DNA of 64,000 nucleotides from Cristatella mucedo (GCA_009760855.2 WPIO01000044.1:2491393-2555392), one strand, 5' to 3'; shown: positions 54,730 through 64,000, numbered from the stretch's first letter. Notes: a model not told the origin generated them from the letters alone. Translations and numbers: made by a program.

Positions 54730-55440
54730 ACAACATCGTCACTCAATTCGACGGCAGTGGGGACTTTAAGCGCTGGATTGAAAAGTTTGATCTGGTGGCT
54801 GAGATTCCCTGTATTTTGTTGCCGTTCGCCATTAATTCCTGCCTCTTATTCTAAACTGTGGAGCGTTCGCCGTGTACTAAAGCGCCGATTGATAGGCGAA
54901 GAAAGATTGTACCATCGTAAAAGAGGCTCTTCTGGCTGCATTTTCGGTGGATAAAGTTAAAGCTTATGAGAAGCTCACGACACGGTGGCTCCAAGCTGGG
55001 GAACCAGCGGACGTATGCACATCGATTTCAGCCCGGCTGGCCGGACTGGTGAGTGTGGCTGCGAATGATGACTTGCTAAAATGCACTTTTGTAACAGGGC
55101 TTCCAGAGGACATCCGCAAGCAGCTACGTGCGGCGTGTTCGCTCGACAAGATGGCGATTTCTGAGGTTGAGAAGGCTCGAGCACTTATGAGTTGCCAGGA
55201 GCCGAGCTACACGGCCGCTGCCGTGGCATTAGGAGCTAGAGGCTCTCGCCCAACTCCACAAAAGCGTTTTTGTTTCGCCTGAAAAATGAATGAGCACATA
55301 AGTTGCTTCCGTTCGTTGCAAAGGCAGAGAAGGCTGTGTTTGGTATGCAGCGACGAATCGCACCTAGCAGTGATATGTCCGGAGCGTGGCACCGATGCAC
55401 AGCCAAAAAACGAGTAAGGGGAAGCGGATGTTATAGCGCC
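54730..55440 (+). pseudogene. Gypsy-type Gag with zinc-knuckle remnant
   Basis: FDGSGDFKRWIEKFDLVAE (about 54,749-54,805) is the usual start of this Gag group. After frameshifts, an open frame (to 55,282) reads LTTRWLQAGEPADV, FVTGLPEDIRKQLRA and ALMSCQEPSY. A cysteine-rich end (RFCFACxMNEH-like with a TGA at the second cysteine, then RLCLVCSDESHLAVICPERG) is the nucleocapsid knuckle, split by a frameshift near 55,340. Confidence 0.65.
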
Positions 55441-55752
55441 GGCACATTCCCCTGCTTGTCAACTCGACTGCCAGCAATAAATGTTTTCAACTGTGGTCGT
55501 ATTATGAAGGCGCTCCTTGATACTGGCTGCTTTCGGTCGATTGTGACTAAATCAGTGGTACTGCGGGCCACCTATGCACAGTCTAATCCAGTTAACGAGC
55601 CTGTAATCACGTTAACTGGAGCAGTCACTCGTTGCCGGTCGGCGTGCCGCATGACATGCTCTGTGCAGGGCGTCGCAATAGAGCTGGACTGCCTCATATC
55701 CGAGATCGTACCGGGGTATGATATGCTCCTTGGCATGGATGCTGTGCGATAG
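55441..55752 (+). pseudogene. Gypsy-type retropepsin-like protease
   Basis: MKALLDTGCFRSIVTKS contains the DTG catalytic box of retroviral-type aspartic proteases. DMLLGMDAVR near the end matches the LLGxD(A/F) element of the same fold. The frame stops at TAG 55,750-55,752. Confidence 0.65.
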
Positions 55753-55865
55753 CTGGGAGGCGTGGTGATAGGCCCCGACGATGGTGTAGTAACCTTTAAT
55801 GGGCGGGCAATGAAACCGGGGCACTGTCGAGCGACGTCAGTGTTTCCGATAGATACTTTTCGGCT

Positions 55866-56450
55866 GTGTGCCTTGACGGAAAATGGGTCGTAAAGTGGCA
55901 TTGGGCCGACGGCCTGACTTCTCCCACCTCGGTAAACCACGTCGAAGCTTACCACGTGCCCGCTGACTTGCAGGCCGACTATGATAAGGAGATCCAAGAG
56001 TGGATCCAACTCGGCTGGCTGAAGCCCTACGAAGGTGAACGTGAAGGCCTCGTGCCGCTAGTTTCAGTGTTCCGGAGTAATAAAGACAAAGTGCGGCCCG
56101 TTTTAGACTACCGCGAGCTAAACCAATACGTTTCCAGCCACACTGCCAACGGTCACGTTTCCAGCGAGAAACTTCGGGTACGGCACCGCATGGGAAGTAG
56201 CGTCAGCATTATCGACCTTCGCAAAGCGTATTTACAGTTTCATGTAAACACTTGCCTGTGGAGATACCAGTTTGTCGCCTACCAGGGGAGGCGGTACTGC
56301 CTTACACGGCTAGGCTTCGGATTAAACGTAGCGCGTAAGATAATGACCGCCGTGTTAAATAAGGTGCTTTCTATGGACCCTCGGATGCCTACGGTTTTTA
56401 CTGACGGCCGCTGTGCATTCGTGGCTTCGGTGGCTTTTCGAAGGTGATGA
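55866..56450 (+). pseudogene. Gypsy-type reverse transcriptase, truncated before the catalytic YxDD
   Basis: Open for 193 codons. It has LVPLVSVFRSNKDKVRPVLD and YRELN, then SIIDLRKAYLQFHV (motif A aspartate), YQFVAYQGRRYCLTRLGFGLN (motif B) and ARKIMTAVLNKVLSMDPR. The YxDD palm segment and RNase H are deleted at about 56,390. The frame continues into unrelated codons. Confidence 0.7.
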
Positions 56451-56619
56451 GCCCGTCCGTCTAGGCGAGGCATTGGCGCGACGGTGGACAGCAATAATGC
56501 GTGACGTAATTAAGGAGTATATGACCTTGGGGTGAGAATACAGCCGGTGCGTTCGGCCAACAACAAACCAGACCACTTAACGCAAGTACAGCAGCCGTGG
56601 CTTAAGCCAATCTTGATTC

Positions 56620-57190
56620 TTGCAGCTGCTGCTTCTAGCACAAGAAGTAGACCTGCGAGCGCTCCACGATTTGCATCACCTAGCAGTTGACCGTATGTTG
56701 TACCTGGCCAGGCTTTGCTTTCCCGGCATTTCCGTAACGCGGGAGATAGCGGACGTGTTGTTAAATCGGGCATGCGTTGCCAGTCTGTGGATCCAGCCCC
56801 AGTGTCTTGGAGCCACGAACGTAGATTCCAACTGGTGCCGCCTGGCTATTGATGTTACTTTCTTCAACGGGGTCAAGTATCTGACACTTGTCGATATCGG
56901 CCACAGCATGTTACCATCTAGCGGCGTATTCCCGACGAGAGCGAGACGTCGGTGGTCCGACGAAGTACTCAGAGAAAGAGGCCCGCCGTAGCAGCTCTTA
57001 ATGAACAATTCCGCCACTTTCCGATCGAACGCTGCTCGCCAGCTTTGTGATCGTTGGGGGATACACGCATTTATCGCTCTGCCTACCGCTCCTGTGAATA
57101 CGGTATGGTAGAGCGAAGCCACAGTAAGTACTTTACTTAGACAATACCGTCGTCTTAGAGATCATCGCGTAACTAAAGACAACCGACGCG
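56620..57190 (+). pseudogene. Gypsy-type integrase, broken
   Basis: An HHCC-like N-terminus (LHDLHHLAVDRMLYLARL...RACVASLWIQPQC) leads into RLAIDVTFFNGVKYLTLVDI with the first catalytic aspartates. After a frameshift, DRWGIHAFIALPTAPVNTVW precedes the SEATVSTLLRQYRR part where the third acidic residue would lie. Confidence 0.6.
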
Positions 57191-57225
57191 TCCGCAAAAA
57201 GGCCCGGACAGTAAACTGCTCTTAG

Positions 57226-57369
57226 TCACTTAGTTCCGCGGGAGCACAATTCCCTTGGAACTCCTCTGGTCGCACGTGTTAGTTGTCTATACTCTCTGTT
57301 GTACTGGTTTGTAAAAATTATTTGTAATTTATGATTACATTTGCTGCACATTACACAAGCTGCAAGGAC
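57226..57369. other. Junction of Gypsy and hAT remnants
   Basis: AT-rich sequence without recognisable coding; the left end of the hAT element cannot be placed. Confidence 0.3.
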
Positions 57370-58085
57370 GTGCCGTGCTCATCATGAACATGGAAGCCCA
57401 CGTGCGGGCATTAGAAACAAAGCTGGTTCTATGGGAGAAACACCTGTATAAGGGCGACTACATCCATTTTCCGCACCTCGCCCAGTGTGATGCAGCTCTC
57501 GTTGATACCGAAGAAAGCAGGTCAGTGTTGTCCACCCTGCGGAATGAATTCTCTTTTCGCTTCACTGATGTTCTCATTCGCAGGAGTGCAAAATCGTAAG
57601 CGCTCCTTTTGACTTTCCTTACAACGACACCCCCTCTGATGTGTAGATTGGAGTTGATTGAGCTGCAGGCTTCGGACATTCTCTTTTCCAAGTTTACTTC
57701 TTGCACTGCTCTCATTTACTTCTACCGTCAGCTGCTACAGGCTCAGTTTCCAATGTTGTTAGCCCGTGCCAAGCGTGTGATCAAGATGATTGGCAGGACT
57801 TAATTCCTGTGAGCAGCTGCTCTCCAAGATGAAGTTTTGTAAGAACACTCTTCGCTCTCAGCTCACTGACAATCACCTTAATGCTATTCTGCTGCTGAAC
57901 TCACCATCATTAGAACCTGATATTGTTGCCCTCTTTAAGATCGTGCACCATTATGTTTTCCATTGAGAAAACTATAGTTTTGAATAGGAAACCTTTCCTT
58001 AGACACATCGTTCCTCCTGGCCTAGTGAACCCACTTGAACTCCTGAAATGGCTTAATAGTCCAAAAAGTTTGCCGACCTCTGGAT
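57370..58085 (+). mobile_element. 3' end of a hAT-superfamily DNA transposon
   Basis: C-terminal transposase codons followed by a right terminus 'aaaaagtttgccgacctctg' (about 58,064-58,083). This matches the complement of the CAGxGGTCGGCAAACTTTTT terminal repeat common in animal hAT elements. A second similar end 'aaagtttgccgacctcta' lies at about 58,167-58,186. The left half is missing. Confidence 0.6.
57383..57945 (+). pseudogene. hAT transposase C-terminal region (FAM200/ZBED-like), broken
   Basis: NMEAHVRALETKLVLWEKHL and YIHFPHLAQCD, then LRNEFSFRFTD. After a shift, LELIELQASDILFSKF and YRQLLQAQFPMLLARAKRV; after another shift, CEQLLSKMKFCKNTLRSQLT and DNHLNAILLLN. This is the hAT dimerisation region with the CEQxFS-type box. 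At least two frameshifts and a stop break it. Confidence 0.65.
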
Positions 58086-58289
58086 TACGCCCACACCGCC
58101 CGGCTGGTGGAGTGGGCGTGGTTTCTTCTTGCCTAGTGTGCCTTCTTGACCACCTGAAATGGCACTTAGTCCGCAAAGTTTGCCGACCTCTAATACCCAG
58201 TGGAGAAATTAGAAGCGATGTGCATCTCATCATCATGTTTAAGGTGAACGACAGCGATATATAGTACACACGTAATATCTTTGCTGGAA

Positions 58290-59100
58290 ACGTGGAAAGT
58301 AGAAAATTTAGAAATTAAGTTAATAATAGCACGATTAACAGACAGGATTACTGCGTTATTGATCTCACGAAAAAAGATTCTGACGGAAGGTTTTGGAGTA
58401 TTGATTCTGATATTAAGTATCCATAGTTTTGGTATCCTTGTTGTATAAAAGATGAGTCACGACAGAAAGTGGTATACAGAACAAGAGGAATGTTTTAACG
58501 ATATGGGGAAAATTAATAACTCGAGACTTTATGGTGATGAACTAAAGATGCAAACGTTGAGAGATGAAATCGAAAGAAAAAATTGGCAGAAGCATCTTTG
58601 GATAAACGATCTATCGAGATGGCAACCAAGTATCGCACTTCTGATATCAGCGATTTATCCGATATAGAGTTGTGCTTGCATCTTGAGTTAGAACTCCAAA
58701 GTTTGAAGCTCCTAGTGCAGACGTCAGAAGAACTTTACATTTTTGAAGAAATACAATCTGGAATTGACACAGTAAAAGATGTGGCATCAGGAGTAACAAC
58801 TGGTGTAAACATTGCTTCAAAGGCGTTGTTAAGGTTTTTTCCAAAAATAGCAATGAAACTTATTTTATCAGCGTCTAATAAAATAGCCACTATTATGTCA
58901 TTATACCAAAAGTGTTACAGTCTTTCAAAGCTATTAGAGCTGCTACTAAAAGTTTAGGAGGTCTCTTAGGAGGCTAAGGTCGTATTGTTGATCTCAGATT
59001 ACTTTTAAAAGAAACACTTGATATATCTTTAGGTGTCCACCAGGAGGGAAAGTTGAATCAGAAAATGAGGTGCATGTTTCAGATGTAAATTTAGTATAAG
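58290..59100 (+). pseudogene. E2: virus-like structural gene, unknown, frameshifted
   Basis: An initial ATG at 58,452 (MSHDRKWYTEQEECFNDMG) leads into a charged helical stretch. A one-base shift near 58,583 links to the 58,583-58,957 frame, with acidic LSDIELCLHLELELQSL followed by an amphipathic/hydrophobic segment (SGVTTGVNIASKALLRFFPK). After another shift there is SLGGLLGG (about 58,948-58,974). Small proteins with glycine-rich hydrophobic segments are common as minor capsid proteins in Polinton-like elements, but I cannot assign this one. Confidence 0.35.
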
Positions 59101-59189
59101 GGCATTGTAAATTGGTTGCCAGTAGAGCTAGTTATATAAATGAAACTCAGTCACAGGTTATTAGAAGTTTGCTTCTAACTTTGACCCTT

Positions 59190-59955
59190 GGTGTATGAGC
59201 CAAAAACAATTGATTATCTTGACTTAGCTGGAGAAACAGCTTCAGATATAGTTATTGCAGTTACTAATCAAGATCTGAAGCTATTAGACTTTGGAGGTCA
59301 ACATTTTACAACTGTAATAGAAATTGTTGAAATATAATATAAGATATGTCAAAAGTAATAACGGGAACCACTAATAGATAAAAAAACATTTCATCCAATA
59401 ATGTTTAAGGAAGGAGAATATAACAAACTTGGACTATATCGGATAGAATCAAAGGACGCAAATGAAGTAATTTATAATGTTACAGCAGATATTAATAACA
59501 TTATTTGGTTTAAGAGATTAAATACAGACGTCTATACTGTAGCTTTGGTAGTTAGAGAGGGTTATTATGATGTAAACCTAATGAAAAGCATACTAACGCA
59601 GCACTTAAGAGTAGTAAATGAAAAACCTTTAACTGGTGGTAGTTTCAAGTATTAAAATTATTCTTAAAATGCTAACTTAATGAATGATAGCTTAGGAATA
59701 AGATTTTCTGTATATACTGGTGGTAAGATAACAATGCAAGTATTTGGTGACTATCTGGTGCTTTTAGGATCTAATGCTTATGGTTTCACACAAAGTATAG
59801 GTGATACACTTGGATTCAATTCGAATAATCAGGGGTAATTTGACCCTAGTAACGTATGAGGTACTCCTTATGAAAGGATAGAGAAACTATGTATTTCGCT
59901 GGAACATAAGAAGCTTGAAACAAAACGGTATTACGAGATCATAAATGAGTAAGCA
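59190..59955 (+). pseudogene. E2: possible minor capsid (penton-like) gene, broken
   Basis: Open piece 59,401-59,655 (FKEGEYNKLGLYRIES, VREGYYDVNLMKSIL), then in the same frame after two TAA codons MNDSLGIRFSVYTGGKITMQ and IGDTLGF (about 59,680-59,820). The arrangement 'GYYDVxxxxxxL ... LGF' resembles a structural protein encoded next to the capsid gene in adintovirus/Polinton-like elements. The resemblance is from memory of the pattern, not an alignment. Confidence 0.35.
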
Positions 59956-59974
59956 GAATTACTGTAAGTTGTAA

Positions 59975-60270
59975 CTTAGTTAATACCGATCACCAAGTCC
60001 TTCTTGAGTGCCTTTAATATCGCCTGCACATCACTGGCATTGCATTGCAAGGTTCAGGTCCTATCTCAGTGGAAGACTTCAGAGTATTGATGTGAATGGA
60101 CAACGATCCTCCGAGGTACCTCTGAAATATGGGGTACCTCCGCGTTCTGCGCTCGTTCCTGTTTTTTTCCCGATTTAATCTTCCTCTTGCCAATGTGATT
60201 GCCAAGCACAATCTAGGCTTTTACTTTTACACATATTACAGTAATACTCAATTATACGTCTGCTTTAAAT
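59975..60270 (+). pseudogene. LINE (CR1/L2/Jockey-like) RT fragment, 5' part
   Basis: DHQVLLECL, then WFRSYLSGRLQSIDVNGQRS and a GVPQRSALVPVFF box, which is the altered GVPQGSxLGPxLF motif B of LINE RTs. A degraded YADD region (YYSNTQLYVCFKY) follows at about 60,231-60,270. Frameshifts are present. It sits inside E2 and is interrupted by a SINE. Confidence 0.65.
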
Positions 60271-60405
60271 ATAATTCATTCATTTAGCGCCCCAAGAGAA
60301 CTTAATCTCCATTCAGGCGCTTCACGTATGCCTCCGGACTCGAGCCTGCAATCTTGGTCAGGGCGAGCACCTTAACCGCTGGACCAAACCAGCTCTGATC
60401 CCTTC
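60271..60405 (-). repeat. tRNA-derived SINE inserted in the LINE fragment
   Basis: On the minus strand: A-box TGGTCCAGCGG (complement of 60,376-60,386) and B-box GGCTCGAGTCC (complement of 60,337-60,347), then a body with GAGATTAAGTTCTCTTGGGG and an AT-rich tail. It is the most complete head of the family seen here. The LINE frame resumes immediately after it. Confidence 0.65.
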
Positions 60406-60720
60406 CAGCCCTCCAGCACGTCGAATTCTCTCAGCTCTGTTGCTGCATGTATTAATGATATCCGCACGTGGATGGCAGCAAAGTTTCTTAATTTGAATGA
60501 TGATAGAACAAAACTTACTGTTAATGAGAAAACCAAGTGTGATTAAGAAACTAGAAAGGTTAAAAAGTTAAGGTTCGCTTACAATCGGCTCTGCCAGCAT
60601 ATTTCCCGTTGAATCTGCATGAAATCTGGGTGTCATGTCCCAAAGTGACGTTTCATTAGACGACTGCATGAGGTCCACAGTCAAGTCTGCCTACTTTCAG
60701 CTACATAACTTTGCTATAAT
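60406..60720 (+). pseudogene. LINE RT fragment, 3' part
   Basis: CINDIRTWMAAKFLNLNDDR and TKLTV, then after a shift PVESARNLGVMSQSDVSLDD and KSAYFQLHNFAII. These match the post-palm and thumb consensus (WMxxNxLxLNxxKT, RNLGVxFD, KSAxxxLRNI) of CR1/L2/Jockey-type LINEs. It continues the fragment at 59,975-60,270 across the SINE. Confidence 0.65.
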
Positions 60721-60729
60721 TGTGGCTTG

Positions 60730-60774
60730 TTTAGGCAGGGATAACACATCTAAATTGTGTTATCCCTGCCTAAA
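60730..60774. repeat. Perfect 19-bp inverted repeat, 7-base loop
   Basis: Left arm 60,730-60,748 (tttaggcagggataacaca) is exactly complementary to the right arm 60,756-60,774. No poly-T follows. It lies just after the LINE fragment and may be the footprint of another insertion or a small foldback element. Confidence 0.85.
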
Positions 60775-60892
60775 ACAATCGGTGGAGTAGGAAACGTTGC
60801 ACCATTAATTTATGGAGTAACCATAATTTATGTAGTATGTAACGAGTAATCTATGGAGTAAGGGTGTTAACATACCAAACGAAGGAATTATA

Positions 60893-62430
60893 ATGCATCA
60901 GCAAAGAGAGCTTACTGAGCTACAAACTAAAAGAAAAAATTGACCAGGGGCATATGACAAAGAAAAGAGAACTAGACAACAAAGCGGAAGAGAAAAGACG
61001 AAATAAAGACAAAGAATATGAACGGTGTAAACAGAAAAAGACAAAGAATATGACCACAAGATTAAAAATGGATTTACAGATTAAAGAAGCTATAGTTAAC
61101 AAACTAAATAAAAAGAAAAAGAAAGTAAAAACTATAGACAGTGACACTGAAGACTATTCTGAAGCATTACAAGAGCCTTTAAAGAAAAAGTTCTAAACGA
61201 GACATCGGTTTCCGATATTTTAAATAATGGTAATCATGAACTTGAAAGTATTAAAAATAAACAAATAACTTTTACAGTACCTTGAGAACAAAATAAATGT
61301 TATATACTATCAGATTCATATATACTTCTAGACGGACAAATTCGAGTACAGGCTGCTGCTAATGAGGCATATTTGGCACCACACACAAAAGTTTAGTTGA
61401 GCTGGTTAGCATTGCTGGTGCTCGGATTTTTAAAGCTATGAAAATAAGACTGCGTTCTGAAGAGATAGAAATCCTATAATTAGCTCAAGGAATTGAAACA
61501 GTATCAACATTTATTTAATCTTACTTATCCAAGTGATTATAACAGAACTGATGATTCTGCTACTAGGTGGAAGGAAGACGAAGCAAGGTCTATAGACTAT
61601 GTATCTACTAGACATACGAATTATGTTAGTGCAGCAGCATAAGAAAGACGAAGCAAGGTCTATAGATTATGTATCTACTAGAGTTACGAATGATGTTAGT
61701 GCAGCAGCATCTGAAGCAAGTTCGTGAATTTATGTGCAGAAGAGGATTTATTAATAACCTAATTGAAACTAATGGAACATTTGCTATTTCTCTACTACTA
61801 GCAAGATGATCGGTATTATGTGCAGATATTTGTAGAATCTTATATAATATTCCATTTTTAATTGATCTGACAAGAGTTGGAGGATTATGACGACGGTATA
61901 ACGACGGTAACATCTGGAATAGCTGCTAGCCAATACAATTGCAACCTAGGCTCTTGCTTCAGATGTTGGACAGGGTGAGCGGACAGGTTGCAAAATAAAT
62001 ATGTCAAAAATGAGGCTAATGGTGCCGTGTATTACTTGTGCACTAAGTATTGGGAGAAATCTAGCAGGAATTTCTAATGAGCGTGGAAGGAAACTAAAAC
62101 TTAAGTATAGAGTTAGACGATATGAAAACATAATACTAAATACTAATCATGGAGTATACTAGAACGCTTATAGTACAACACATAATCGATAAAGTTAGAC
62201 GGCTTATTGTTGCTGGACAAGCTTTTGATAAATCTGGCTCCTATACTGAAAATCCTTGAACAAATAATCATTGTAAGATTGAGAATGTAGTTGTACTTGC
62301 AAATGAACCTAGTACTTATCCATATGATAATAGAAGTAGCTATCCGAAAGATGGAAAGTGTTCAACAGAATACCTAGATTTCACACAGTTTATAAAAAAA
62401 ATTCTTATTACTCTATGAAGCTACTGAACC
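60893..62430 (+). pseudogene. E2: Polinton/adintovirus-like major capsid protein, broken
   Basis: A charged start (60,893-61,196: MTKKRELDNKAEEKRRNKDK) is followed, with frameshifts, by CYILSDSYILLDGQIRV, YPSDYNRTDDSATRWKEDE, FAISLLLARxSVLCADICRI, RLMVPCITCALSIGRN and DKVRRLIVAGQAF. Later come NNHCKIENVVVLANEP and YPYDNRSSYP. The late pattern (RxxIVxGxQ...N...H..I.N..V.LN...YPY) is characteristic of Polinton-group double jelly-roll capsids. A duplicated 60-base stretch (61,558-61,638 and 61,641-61,700) repeats the DEARSIDYVSTR codons. Many stops and shifts; not functional. Confidence 0.55.
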
Positions 62431-62840
62431 AGTGGGGTACAGAGATTTCCCTCCAGACTCCCCCCCCCCGGACATTTCGCCCTCTGGGGTAGAACATTTT
62501 TCACTGGGGTAGGACATTTCCTCCCCTTCCGTATGGAAATGCCATGATATAAACTGTCTTGTTTAAATATCTTGCAAAATATTACATAGCATATAATATA
62601 TAACATATTCCTACAGTATAGTCATTAGAAATGCGGTCGCTGAGGCCCGGCTTTTCGGAAGACCACCAAGTGCAAGGTCAAAGTTCTGCCCTGGGCAGCA
62701 AGAAGCAGACGCTCCCGGCATCAGCTGCTCCCGGCATCAGCCGCTCCCGGCATCAGCCGCGAGCGCGTAGCAGTATCCTCGGCCGCCGCCGCCGCCCCTC
62801 CCGACATCGGCACCGCCGGCTACCACCCGTCCAAACCTCA

Positions 62841-62841
<1 letters not shown>

Positions 62842-62909
<68 letters not shown>
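62842..62909. repeat. (CCG)n trinucleotide microsatellite
   Basis: About 23 perfect CCG/CGG units. It creates proline-rich and glycine-rich open frames on the two strands, which I do not regard as genes. Confidence 0.95.
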
Positions 62910-62910
<1 letters not shown>

Positions 62911-63063
62911 CGTTACTGCACCGGGTGTCTCGCGTCGACCGACGCCGCTCTGACCGCACTGGCCGTACCACCTCCGTTGGTAGTGCTATCGAGTCGCCGC
63001 TTATACTGAGTTGATTTTAATTCAATAGCGCGTGAACTTCATTTGTTCATGTATATATAAATA

Positions 63064-63087
63064 CGTATATATATATATATATATATC
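63064..63087. repeat. (TA)n dinucleotide repeat
   Basis: An alternating TA run following 'aatacg', within the AT-rich right half of the foldback insertion. Confidence 0.8.
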
Positions 63088-63213
63088 TGTATTCTTAGCT
63101 ATACATTCATCAACATATGTGGGAAATGTCCTGACGGGGGGGGGGAGGTCCCACGGTCCATCAGGGACGGAGGGAAATGTCCGCAGGGAAACGCCCGGGG
63201 AAAAGTCCTACAA

Positions 63214-63470
63214 CCGAACAAGTAGGTTTGATTTATCCAGAATGGTTAACTCTATAGCCAATTTATGTAATTGATCTCCATTATAATAATCAATTACTTA
63301 GAAACGCGCCAAGACCTAGTGTTAGTATCGAATTTAATTAATTAATTCCACAATTAGCTGCAAGAGCTAAGAAAATTATTATCATGATTATCTACCGAAC
63401 GATTTGTTAGAACACTGCTGAGTTAACTTCAAAGAGTAATGGTTCCCAATTTACCTGCATGAATGGCTCA
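63214..63470 (+). pseudogene. E2: capsid C-terminal segment after the insertion
   Basis: Reads IYPEWLTL, VIDLHYNNQLLRNAPRPSVS and IEFN, then after shifts NTAELTSK. This parallels E1 LIDLQYNDELLRVTSRLDVT, VEFN and NSAELASN at 48,300-48,480 in the same order, so both elements descend from one capsid gene family. Confidence 0.5.
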
Positions 63471-63552
63471 TGGATGCATAATAAGTTTATTTCTGAGTAA
63501 TTTTACATATTTCTTAATATATTGTTCGAGGTTCAGATAAATGGAAAAATAA

Positions 63553-63690
63553 ATGACCCTCAATATTGGTGGATCGGTGATATATTCTGTGTTTGGAAGT
63601 GATGTGATATTTGGAGATTTGACTGATTTAGATTTTGAAAAATGGCACAAAGAAAACTAAAAAAAAGTACTTATCAAACAGATATGAAGT
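63553..63690 (+). pseudogene. E2: start of the YqaJ-like gene
   Basis: MTLNIGGSVIYSVFGSD and VIFGDLTDLDFEKW match the E1 gene start at 48,592 in position after the capsid and in sequence. A frameshift follows at about 63,640. The coding signal ends at the SINE/microsatellite at 63,700. Confidence 0.5.
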
Positions 63691-63699
63691 TAGGTATGC

Positions 63700-63790
63700 A
63701 CCAATAATAATAATAATAATAATGAACTTGATAAAGCGCCCTCAGAGAACTCAATCTCTTTCTTGGCGCTTTGCATTTGCTGCAGAGGGA
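63700..63790 (-). repeat. SINE 3' part with (TAA)n tail
   Basis: (AAT)n at 63,702-63,722, then 'aacttgataaagcgccctca' and 'gagaactcaatctc', the same body and tail as the copy at 1,085-1,262. No tRNA-like head follows, so it is 5'-truncated. Confidence 0.6.
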
Positions 63791-64000
63791 AACGCAATTG
63801 AATGGTGAGTAATGTCATGCTTGACAAACAACATGAATAACATTGTTAGGGGTGACATGCATAGGGTAAGCATGAAAATGTGGTTAGTGGCAGCATGCAC
63901 CGTGTCAGCACACATAAGCACATGAAGGACGAGTCACAGGGACCCACTAAATGCTGTCCTAAATAGGTGTGTTTCTAAGTTTTTAAATGTGGTCAAATCA
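63791..64000. other. No recognisable feature
   Basis: AT-rich sequence with no coding or repeat signal to the end of the window. Confidence 0.5.

Larger units (their letters stand above)
54680..57225 (+). mobile_element. Degenerate Gypsy-type LTR retrotransposon
   Basis: Gag, protease, RT and integrase remnants in canonical Gypsy order (integrase after RT) on the plus strand. No long terminal repeats were found at either side, so the ends are lost or too diverged to see. Confidence 0.75.
62431..63213. mobile_element. GC-rich foldback/MITE-like insertion within the E2 capsid gene
   Basis: The left border carries 'ggggta.(g/c)a...atttccctcc', a C10 run and 'ggacatttc' elements (62,431-62,525). 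The right border carries their complements in inverted order: gaaatgtcc, a G run, 'ggagggaaatgtcc' and 'aaaagtcctac' (63,120-63,210). Capsid codons stop before it and resume after it (YPEWL, VIDLHYNNQLL). The interior has a CG-rich island and a CCG microsatellite. No transposase is encoded. Confidence 0.45.

Noticed and set aside
60730-60774. I-SceI-like homing endonuclease site or rho-independent terminator
   Set aside because: Only about ten bases resemble the I-SceI site. There is no T run after the hairpin and the context is eukaryotic.
62631-63014. 127-codon proline-rich protein over the CCG repeat
   Set aside because: The frame is created by the microsatellite and the GC island. The opposite strand gives an equally open glycine-rich frame, and there is no domain.
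58290-63690. Recoding of TGA as tryptophan in the virus-like elements
   Set aside because: Several in-frame TGA codons fall where tryptophan would be acceptable, but TAA and TAG stops and frameshifts are also common in the same genes. Ordinary decay explains them.

Overview
The window looks like a repeat-rich nuclear contig from an animal, probably an aquatic invertebrate; the species cannot be named from the sequence. Nothing bacterial is supported: there are no operons, no Shine-Dalgarno-led genes and no bacterial tRNA or rRNA. Every protein-like segment belongs to a eukaryotic mobile element or to a virus-like element of animal genomes. Base composition changes sharply between the GC-richer retrotransposon array and the AT-rich flank on the right.

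Bases 1-2,530 are mostly unannotatable. They hold two tRNA-derived SINE pieces and an eroded fragment of the B reverse transcriptase described below. Bases 2,530-47,905 form one head-to-tail array of R2-like non-LTR retrotransposons, all on the minus strand. Two related lineages are interleaved. Lineage A has N-terminal C2H2 zinc fingers, a Myb-like motif, a reverse transcriptase (RT) with an intact YADD, and a restriction-like endonuclease (RLE) cut off just after its PD...YVI(D/H)I core. Lineage B has zinc fingers, Myb, an RT whose YADD tyrosine is a stop codon, and an RLE that keeps its C-terminus but is frameshifted. Counting along the minus strand (right to left), units U1-U2 have a 4.17-kb period (A plus a B tail). 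U3-U7 have periods of about 5.8-6.5 kb (A plus a long B). U8 joins a fresh A to an old, divergent B0, and U9 is an eroded A0. U3-U5 and U6-U8 share the same subtype order, a higher-order repeat of about 18.5 kb. Lesions common to all copies imply that the array grew by DNA-level duplication rather than by independent retrotransposition of each copy. Ten long poly(C) tracts and one scrambled junction may be assembly or consensus artefacts.

Bases 47,930-54,570 are a decayed Polinton/adintovirus-like element (E1). On the plus strand it carries a major-capsid C-terminal remnant, a YqaJ-like nuclease, a phage-fibre-like repeat protein and an rve integrase; the minus strand has small genes. The integrase is split by a Mutator-like DNA transposon flanked by a 9-bp near-perfect duplication. 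Next come a broken Gypsy-type LTR retrotransposon (54,680-57,225) and the 3' end of a hAT transposon (57,370-58,085). A second, related virus-like element (E2) runs from 58,290 to 63,690. It is interrupted by a LINE fragment that itself holds a SINE, and by a GC-rich foldback insertion inside the capsid gene. E1 and E2 share the order capsid C-terminus then YqaJ-like gene.

No intact host gene is recognised. The window is a nest of mobile elements. The most unusual part is the A/B dimer array, in which neither partner encodes a complete RT plus endonuclease.
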